From: CAJQQY01 sp964352225
GTDB lineage: Bacteria; Bacteroidota; Bacteroidia; Chitinophagales; Saprospiraceae
Assembly (NCBI GenBank): GCA_964352225.1
Contig: CAYGRM010000328.1
Location: 1 to 7,594, forward strand
Reading direction: 5' to 3'
Length of the DNA: 7,594 bases
The notes beneath the pieces were generated by a model that worked only from the letters and a program-made list of their open reading frames with translations, searched no databases and had not been told where the DNA came from. Below, piece by piece: positions 1-4,771 of the stretch. The position numbers and the translations under genes are program-made. The stretch's first letter is position 1; every line of letters starts with the position of its first letter.

Positions 1-52
1 GAATTAGACTTTCTTTAAACCAAATTTTTCAATCAAAAAAATTATTTAATTT

Positions 53-508
53 ATGAAAAAAATTATTTTACTTGCTTTTCTTTTAGTTGTAGGATTACAA
101 AGTCAGGCTGTAGTTGACATCAATGCTAATTGGGCTGAAACGGCTGAAGTACAACAATTTTCTCCTCAAATGGGGAGTAGTGATATGGAGTTGGAAGAAT
201 TCCTTTCCATGACACCTAAAGCGTATAAGCAAAAAACAGGGAAAAGGCTAGGAGTTAAAAAGTCCCTTCAATTGAAAGCTGCACAAAGAGCCATCAAAAA
301 GAAAATGAAAGAAATGAAGAAAGCAGGAGATGAAGATATCTCAAGTGGACTTTACGTTCTTTTAGCTATTCTTGGTCTCGGTTGGGTCGCAATGGGAGTA
401 TTGGATGATTGGTCTGGTAAAAACTGGATAACTAATATCATTCTTACAGTACTTTGCTGGTTACCAGGTTTGATCCATGCTCTGGCTAAGAAAAAAGATT
501 ATTACTAG
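53..508 (+). CDS. Secreted/membrane protein with C-terminal YqaE/Pmp3-like hairpin
   Basis: A 151-residue protein. Residues 1-19 form a signal peptide (Lys-Lys, then a hydrophobic core ending QSQA). Residues about 45-90 are a Lys-rich, charged stretch containing FLSMTPKAYKQKTG, followed by likely helical, coiled-coil-like sequence. Two hydrophobic segments follow at about 100-117 and 125-143. The second, with WITNIILTVLCWLPGLIHAL, strongly resembles the second helix of the YqaE/Pmp3 (UPF0057) family of small membrane proteins. Classical YqaE proteins are only about 50-60 residues and lack a signal peptide; the longer architecture with a basic middle region is, from memory, common in Bacteroidota. 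The molecular role is unknown; Pmp3 relatives are linked to membrane potential and salt stress. No Shine-Dalgarno sequence is visible, and the first ATG is preceded by an AT-rich leader. A strong terminator follows the stop, so this is probably the last gene of its transcript. No promoter was recognised in positions 1-52. Confidence 0.85.
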   Translation: MKKIILLAFLLVVGLQSQAVVDINANWAETAEVQQFSPQMGSSDMELEEFLSMTPKAYKQKTGKRLGVKKSLQLKAAQRAIKKKMKEMKKAGDEDISSGLYVLLAILGLGWVAMGVLDDWSGKNWITNIILTVLCWLPGLIHALAKKKDYY

Positions 509-521
509 GAGGTAATAATCT

Positions 522-594
522 AAGTTGTTTGTTTTTTGGTGTTTACACTCTATCTTTTGAATGGTGAATATCAAAAAATAAACAACTTTTTTTT
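522..594 (+). terminator. Intrinsic terminator after the YqaE-like gene
   Basis: Positions 522-538 and 572-588 are complementary over 17 base pairs (one G-U wobble), enclosing a 33-base loop. A run of T residues at 587-594 follows the right arm. It lies 14 bases after the stop codon at 508 and fits rho-independent termination of that gene. The loop is unusually long and may contain a promoter for the next gene. Confidence 0.8.
528..559 (+). promoter_or_regulatory. Possible Bacteroidota promoter inside the terminator loop
   Basis: TTTG at 528-531 is followed, after 19 bases, by TATCTTTTG at 551-559. This differs from the Bacteroidota -7 element TAnnTTTG by one extra T. Transcription would begin around 563-568, leaving a leader of about 50 bases before the ATG at 619 and keeping only the right arm of the hairpin in the RNA. 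This is inferred from pattern matching alone. The imperfect -7 element and the AT-rich setting make chance a real alternative. Confidence 0.3.
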
Positions 595-618
595 ATTAAA
601 AATGAAGCTAAACTCACT

Positions 619-972
619 ATGACAGAGTCTGTTAAAAAAAAGAAAATTCCACAATTTTTAGACGATAATCCTCTCGTTCGTTGGTCGTGGTTTATAGCCC
701 TGTTAATCTTTCCAATTATTCTCTGGATATTGCCCTCCGATTTTTTTGATAATGGAGAAACAATATTGTGTCCTTCTCGATTTTTGTTTGATATCGAATG
801 TTTTGGATGTGGAATTACTCGTGCAGTAATGCATTTACATCATTTTGAGTTTGGTGATGCGGCATATTTTAACTTACTCAGTTTTGCTGTCTACCCTGGA
901 TTAATAGCTGTTTGGGGTGATTGGGTTTGGAGAAATGTCAAAGCTTTGGGGCTTGTCAAGTCATTGGTATAA
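619..972 (+). CDS. DUF2752 family small membrane protein
   Basis: A 117-residue protein with the hallmark of the DUF2752 family: Cys51-Pro, then a CxGCGxTR motif at Cys61-Cys64-Thr67-Arg68, followed by a hydrophobic segment. Membrane helices are predicted at about residues 22-38 and 82-103. The biochemical function of DUF2752 is unknown; the conserved cysteines could bind a metal or form a disulfide, but nothing here decides this. Length and motif spacing are normal for the family, so the gene looks intact. The ATG at 619 is chosen because the earlier ATG at 602 runs into a stop after six codons. No Shine-Dalgarno sequence is seen. The gene sits 25 bases after a strong terminator, so it should need its own promoter (see 528-559). 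Its stop is 4 bases from the end of the convergent MtfA-like gene, with no hairpin between them. Confidence 0.85.
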   Translation: MTESVKKKKIPQFLDDNPLVRWSWFIALLIFPIILWILPSDFFDNGETILCPSRFLFDIECFGCGITRAVMHLHHFEFGDAAYFNLLSFAVYPGLIAVWGDWVWRNVKALGLVKSLV

Positions 973-976
973 AAAA

Positions 977-1849
977 TTATGGCACTCCTTCCACGACACT
1001 TTTATCCACCACAGGATCATTCTTTTGCAAAGGGTTCAAATTGAAAATCGTTTGATATTTTTCAAAAGCATTTGGCAACGACTCCTTAAACTTTTCTGGG
1101 TTTTCAAAAAAGAAATTAACCCCTACTCCGATCAAATCAATTTTATCCTCAGGCATTCCTATGTATTTTAATACCTGTTCTTTTTCCCAATTACTCCAAA
1201 TAGATTCATTCAGCGTAGGGTAATCAAAGTTTGGATACGTTAATTGAAAAGCTTTGGCATATTCATGCACGATGATATTGTAATATTTATGAGGTTGGCG
1301 AAAAGAAAGTGTCAAATGTTCTGCTGAAAATATTAAGCATTGATCTTCTTCATTAATTTCCGAGGCATGTAAATATTGATGATTTGGAGTTGGGAATGCT
1401 TGGAGATAAATGAAAATCCGCTCAAATTTTTTCAAAATAAAATCTTCTCGCCCAAAAGTAAGCATGGCAACATTAGCTGCAATTATGGTTTTCATATCCA
1501 ATGGTACTTCGCCTTCTTCACCTCCTCGCTGAGCAAAAAAGCCTCTTGCTTCGAGATACATGGCTACTCTTTGTCGAAAACGAGTTTTATTGGCGGCCGA
1601 AAGGTTTTGATAAAAAGGGAAATGGTTTAAGAGCAAATTTCCCAAAAAACCAGGTAGCTCCGGTGGATTTCGTTTGAATGACCACCAATCAATCTGCGGG
1701 GCAAAAACATAGCTCATCAATAGGCCAACCACAAAAGGAATCATAAATAGCGAAACCCAGCTATATTCTCGATCAAGAATAACTGCGGTTATAAAAAGGA
1801 TAAGACTTGCAATACCTCCAAAAATGGACATTAATTTTTTACTTAGCAT
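977..1849 (-). CDS. MtfA-like (M90) peptidase homologue with degraded zinc site
   Basis: A 290-residue protein of the MtfA/zinc-dependent peptidase family (peptidase family M90). Two membrane helices lie at about residues 10-25 and 31-50. The MtfA-type globular domain follows, recognisable from AMYLEARGFF, the AANVAMLTFG block, the NIIVHEYAKAFQ active-site helix and the C-terminal FFFENPEKF...FEKY..IFNLNPL block. In active MtfA the zinc site is HExxH plus a downstream Glu. Here the motif is His195-Glu196-Tyr-Ala-Lys199, so the second histidine is a lysine. The usual EFFAVxSExFF block reads DLIGVGVNFFF (238-248), in which both conserved glutamates are replaced (Asp238, Asn245). The frame is otherwise open and full length. 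I infer a membrane-anchored protein that is catalytically dead or has changed activity. The start may be Met1 (1849) or Met7 (1831), since a -7-like element lies directly before Met1. In E. coli, MtfA binds the regulator Mlc; no such partner is visible here. Confidence 0.8.
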   Translation of the reverse strand: MLSKKLMSIFGGIASLILFITAVILDREYSWVSLFMIPFVVGLLMSYVFAPQIDWWSFKRNPPELPGFLGNLLLNHFPFYQNLSAANKTRFRQRVAMYLEARGFFAQRGGEEGEVPLDMKTIIAANVAMLTFGREDFILKKFERIFIYLQAFPTPNHQYLHASEINEEDQCLIFSAEHLTLSFRQPHKYYNIIVHEYAKAFQLTYPNFDYPTLNESIWSNWEKEQVLKYIGMPEDKIDLIGVGVNFFFENPEKFKESLPNAFEKYQTIFNLNPLQKNDPVVDKSVVEGVP

Positions 1850-1853
1850 AGCG

Positions 1854-1861
1854 CAAAAATA
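1854..1861 (-). promoter_or_regulatory. -7-like element directly before the MtfA-like gene
   Basis: Read on the minus strand, TATTTTTG matches the Bacteroidota -7 consensus TAnnTTTG and ends 4 bases before the ATG at 1849. No TTG element is visible at the usual distance upstream, and the region is very AT-rich. If real, the transcript would be leaderless from Met1 or carry a short leader before Met7 (ATG at 1831-1829). Confidence 0.25.
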
Positions 1862-1895
1862 ATTTTATTTTTTTTAATTTTTAATCTCATAATGC

Positions 1896-1926
1896 TTGCT
1901 AGTTAAAAAGTAAGAACATATATTTG
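1896..1926 (+). promoter_or_regulatory. Bacteroidota-type promoter for tRNA-Phe
   Basis: TTG at 1896-1898, a 20-base spacer, and TATATTTG at 1919-1926 match the Bacteroidota housekeeping consensus (TTG, about 19-20 bases, TAnnTTTG) exactly. Initiation would fall around 1930-1935, some 15-20 bases before the mature tRNA 5' end at 1949. This is the clearest promoter in the window. Confidence 0.75.
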
Positions 1927-1948
1927 CACTCGCTTTTAACAGCTGGAA

Positions 1949-2021
1949 GGTGCCTTAGCTCAGTTGGTAGAGCAATGGACTGAAAATCCATGTGTCCCTG
2001 GTTCGATTCCTGGAGGCACCA
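1949..2021 (+). tRNA. tRNA-Phe (anticodon GAA)
   Basis: A full cloverleaf of 73 bases can be folded by eye. The acceptor stem GGTGCCT (1949-1955) pairs with AGGCACC (2014-2020). The D arm has GCTC/GAGC. The anticodon stem ATGGA/TCCAT (1975-1979 and 1987-1991) encloses the loop CTGAAAA with anticodon GAA at 1982-1984. The T arm CCTGG/CCTGG carries loop TTCGATT. The discriminator base is A2021. The 3' CCA is not encoded (the next bases are CCT), so it must be added by tRNA nucleotidyltransferase, as is usual in many Bacteroidota. The gene stands alone, with its own promoter upstream and a terminator downstream. It decodes UUC and UUU phenylalanine codons. Confidence 0.98.
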
Positions 2022-2032
2022 CCTTCAAAACA

Positions 2033-2073
2033 AAAACCCTTTGTGAGTTATTCACGAAGGGTTTTGTTTTTTT
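2033..2073 (+). terminator. Intrinsic terminator after tRNA-Phe, probably bidirectional
   Basis: Positions 2033-2046 pair with 2052-2065 (14 base pairs including one G-U) around a 5-base loop, GTTAT. A T-run at 2067-2073 follows on the plus strand. On the minus strand the same hairpin is followed by TTTTTGTTTTG, and it starts 18 bases after the nadK stop at 2091. It can therefore end both the tRNA and the nadK transcripts. Confidence 0.88.
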
Positions 2074-2090
2074 ATAAGTTTTTTTGAAAA

Positions 2091-2972
2091 TTAATTTCGT
2101 GTATCTGTTCCCCACATTAATTTCTCTCGAATGGTATGCATAAAACTCCATCCATGTAACTGAACTAATTTCACATTGAAATCGCATTTTCGCACAGCTA
2201 ATTGGAATCCAGACGTAATCGTTTCAAAACGAGCATCCAGAGTACAAAGGAAATTTTCAGCCCTACCTTCTACCTCAAATGAAATAATGGAACTATCTGA
2301 AATTACAATTGGGCGAACATTTAAATTATGTGGAGCAACAGGTGTGATGACAAAATTTCCAGAATTTGGAAAAATAATTGGTCCACCACAACTTAAAGAA
2401 TATCCTGTAGAACCAGTTGGAGTGGAAATAATTAATCCATCTGCCCAATACGAATTCAAATATGCTCCATTGATAAAGGTGTGAATCACAATCATCGAAG
2501 AAGTATCTCTTTTCAGTAAGGTGCAATCATTCATTGCAAATGGGATATCTCCAAATAATGGAAGATTAGATTCTAAATGCAAAAGTGTTCGTTCACTCAA
2601 GCTGTATCTTCCTGTTTTTAATAAGCCAATAGCTTCTTTAATTTTTTCTTTTTCGATACTTGCTAAAAAACCTAATCGTCCCAAATTAATTCCCAAAATC
2701 GGCACATCGGCATCTCGAACTTCTGCTACAGCATTGAGAATCGTTCCATCTCCACCAAGTGTAATCACATAGTCAAAGTGACGAGTTTTGAAATCTAAGT
2801 ATCCTTCAAAAACGCCAACGTCATTTTTGAAATTTATACTTCCGTTTAAACTTTCTAAGTAAACTTTATTGACATAGACATTTATACCTTCCTCAGCTAA
2901 AATATCAAAGAAGGATTGTATGATTGGAAAGTCTTGCTCTTTTCCTATTCTTCCGTAAACTACAATTTGCAT
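2091..2972 (-). CDS. nadK: NAD kinase (ATP-NAD kinase)
   Basis: A 293-residue cytoplasmic enzyme that phosphorylates NAD+ at the 2'-hydroxyl of its adenosine ribose to make NADP+, the only route to NADP. The family signatures are all present: GGDGT at residues 73-77 with catalytic Asp75, GINLGRLGFL at about 94-103, Asn148-Asp149 in the substrate site (commonly Asn-Glu), and TPTGSTGYSLSCGGP at about 184-198. Length is typical of bacterial NadK. The ATG at 2972 gives the expected Rossmann-like N-terminus (MQIVVYGRIG). The gene lies 51 bases after the Omp85-type gene on the same strand with no hairpin or promoter recognised between them, so co-transcription is likely. A bidirectional hairpin follows it. 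In many Bacteroidota nadK is close to uppS, bamA and skp-like genes; here the neighbour is a shorter Omp85 relative instead. Confidence 0.97.
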   Translation of the reverse strand: MQIVVYGRIGKEQDFPIIQSFFDILAEEGINVYVNKVYLESLNGSINFKNDVGVFEGYLDFKTRHFDYVITLGGDGTILNAVAEVRDADVPILGINLGRLGFLASIEKEKIKEAIGLLKTGRYSLSERTLLHLESNLPLFGDIPFAMNDCTLLKRDTSSMIVIHTFINGAYLNSYWADGLIISTPTGSTGYSLSCGGPIIFPNSGNFVITPVAPHNLNVRPIVISDSSIISFEVEGRAENFLCTLDARFETITSGFQLAVRKCDFNVKLVQLHGWSFMHTIREKLMWGTDTRN

Positions 2973-3023
2973 AAAAATATTTTTTAGGAATTAGGTAGAA
3001 GGTTGATACTTGACTCCTATTTC

Positions 3024-4424
3024 TCAAAATGAAAATTCAAAATGTAAAAAAAATCCATGTTCTCCCAAGTGATTAAAGCTATATTCAAATTGCCAAACCT
3101 TATCTTGGAAAACTACAAAATCTAACCCAATTCCTCTGCCCCAAAGAAACTCATTACTAAGTGTACTTCGTTCACCATTAAAAGGTGCATTAGCATATCC
3201 AAAATCGTTATTGATAGCAAGATATACTTTTACAGGCATCAAACGAAATTGAGGGACGAGCATATATTTCCCCCAATTTATTTCTTTTTGAAAAATTCGA
3301 AATTGGAAATGTGTCTTTGCATACGCATAGTCCATCCCATCAATGACATAAAATTCATAACCTCGCAAAAAGTCAGGTAAGTATCCTAAAGCGGAAACAT
3401 GTGTATATGGTTGCTCCGCGCGAGTGAAAGTATATCGTCCTTTTAATTTTGCACCAAAGCTTAACTTTTTTCCTAAAGGGAAATAATGAGCATAGGTACT
3501 CGTCGCTGCAAATGCATTGACATCATCAAATAAACCAAATCCATCTTTTTGTAAAAGGATGGAGAATAAATTTCCTCCTTGAGGGTAAGCTTTAACATCT
3601 CGCTTGTCAAGGGTGTAGGCATATTGTAAAGTAAAATGCCTTTGTCGGCCTCGAGAATCTAAAAAATAATCAGGGTTCAAAACTTGACTAATGGTGTCTC
3701 CAATGGAATTATCGCTAAAAATTATTTTTCCAGTATGATAGCTATTCAACCCTTGGCGATAACTTACGCCTGCACCTACTCGAAATCTAGTCAATAATAA
3801 TGGTTCACCAACTTGTCTTTTAAATAATAACCTACTTTCTTCTGTGATGTAGGCAATTTCTTTTCGGTTGGAATAATGTATTTCGGCAAAGCCTCCGAGG
3901 TTTTGACTTTTACCTAGCATAGGGCGATTATAGCTTAGTTCAAATTTTTTAGTGTAACCGAATTGAACAGTAGCTTTTAGCAAATCTCGTCGTCCGGTCA
4001 AATTAAGCCAAGTCAATCGGCCGCCATAATTTATTCTTTGTAATGATCTACCTTGCTCTTCCCACCAGATATTAAAATTTCGATCCGCCAGCTCAAAGAT
4101 ATAAAATGGATAGAGGTACCACATTTCCCGTAAAACTATTGTTATAGAAATTTCATTTTTATCGGTATCCCAATTTTTGATATTGATCTTGGCATTAGTA
4201 AAAAGTCCAGTATTTAAAATTAACTCTTCGCTTCGTCGCAAATTAGGCATCAAGTCAATTATAGAAATGGTATCGCCAACGGCAAAATTAAGTTCTCGAA
4301 GGATAATTTGTTCTTTCGTTTTCTTATTTCCCTCGATCAAGATGTCGGTGATAATGACCTGTTCGTTTTGCGAAAAAAGAAATTGGGAACAGGAAAGGAA
4401 AAAAAGGAGGAAGAGTATTCGCAT
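3024..4424 (-). CDS. Omp85/BamA-TamA-like outer-membrane protein with one POTRA domain
   Basis: A 466-residue protein with a signal peptide (hydrophobic residues 2-17, likely cleaved before Gln19 in LFSQN). A single POTRA-like domain covers about 23-99, containing VIITDILIEGNKKTKEQIIL and the helix LRRSEELILNTGLF. A beta-barrel of about 360 residues follows, rich in alternating aromatic strands and ending in Phe (FEFSF), the usual signal for barrel assembly. LRGY at 353-356 corresponds to the conserved (V/L)RGF/Y element of Omp85 barrels, and DKRD...PQGG (273-283) matches the typical penultimate barrel motif. BamA itself has five POTRA domains and about 800 residues, so this is not the main insertase. 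It may insert or translocate specific substrates, or assist barrel assembly, at the outer membrane. It is probably first in a unit with nadK, 51 bases downstream. No promoter was recognised in the 347 bases upstream. Confidence 0.88.
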   Translation of the reverse strand: MRILFLLFFLSCSQFLFSQNEQVIITDILIEGNKKTKEQIILRELNFAVGDTISIIDLMPNLRRSEELILNTGLFTNAKINIKNWDTDKNEISITIVLREMWYLYPFYIFELADRNFNIWWEEQGRSLQRINYGGRLTWLNLTGRRDLLKATVQFGYTKKFELSYNRPMLGKSQNLGGFAEIHYSNRKEIAYITEESRLLFKRQVGEPLLLTRFRVGAGVSYRQGLNSYHTGKIIFSDNSIGDTISQVLNPDYFLDSRGRQRHFTLQYAYTLDKRDVKAYPQGGNLFSILLQKDGFGLFDDVNAFAATSTYAHYFPLGKKLSFGAKLKGRYTFTRAEQPYTHVSALGYLPDFLRGYEFYVIDGMDYAYAKTHFQFRIFQKEINWGKYMLVPQFRLMPVKVYLAINNDFGYANAPFNGERSTLSNEFLWGRGIGLDFVVFQDKVWQFEYSFNHLGEHGFFLHFEFSF

Positions 4425-4771
4425 TTTTTATTGCTTGAGATTTTTGGTTGTTCATGATAACCTGTTGTAAAATAATGTAAAAACACAAGAAGCACTTTAT
4501 TTTTTATTTATTAAGTACAATTGTAGACAAAGGCATCTCCTCATAAAACGTTTGGAATCATATTCAAAAACAGCACGAACAACGACAAATGAATCTCAAT
4601 ATATTTAAAAGAGATTAAGTTGGCAAAATGGATCAAGTATCATATTGCTGACTTGCATGGTTAGATTTTTTTTAACTTTTCTAAAATAAGTACTTGATGG
4701 TTACTCTTTCAATATTTACAAAGCAGTTTAGAACTGTAACTACTCTTTTTTGTCTTTTGAAAAACAGCTTA
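4425..4771. other. Gene-free spacer between the sulfotransferase and Omp85 genes
   Basis: These 347 bases contain no open frame with coding character, no RNA gene and no good terminator. They should hold both the end of the sulfotransferase/SGNH transcript and the promoter of the Omp85-nadK unit, all on the minus strand. No exact TAnnTTTG element is visible on the minus strand. An 8-base inverted repeat (4632-4639 and 4691-4698) and a run of eight T at 4666-4673 are the only structures noticed. An upstream minus-strand ATG near 4455 is out of frame with the Omp85 gene. Confidence 0.6.
4632..4698. repeat. 8-base inverted repeat in the 4425-4771 spacer
   Basis: ATCAAGTA at 4632-4639 is exactly complementary to TACTTGAT at 4691-4698, with 51 bases between. 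The stem does not extend further. It might be a protein-binding site or part of an RNA structure, but a repeat of this length in AT-rich DNA can arise by chance. Confidence 0.3.

Noticed and set aside
917..1171. Plus-strand open frame overlapping the DUF2752 end and the MtfA-like gene
   Set aside because: It is antisense to a gene with clear family motifs, has no family signature of its own and arises from the low stop density opposite that gene.
1960..2187. Minus-strand open frame of 75 codons with VVPPGIEPGTHGFSVHCSTN at its end
   Set aside because: The PGIEPGT-like string is the well-known false translation of a tRNA gene read antisense; here it comes from tRNA-Phe. The rest overlaps the terminator and the nadK end.
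2176..2772. Plus-strand open frames opposite nadK
   Set aside because: They are shadows of nadK, whose GGDGT and TPTGSTGY motifs leave no doubt about the coding strand.
2973..2984. Perfect palindrome AAAAATATTTTT directly before nadK
   Set aside because: An all-A/T palindrome in this AT-rich spacer is expected by chance and lacks the GC-containing stem of a terminator.
4658..4703. Direct repeat ATGGTTA at 4658-4664 and 4697-4703
   Set aside because: Seven bases in an AT-rich spacer is within chance expectation, and there is no third copy or regular spacing.
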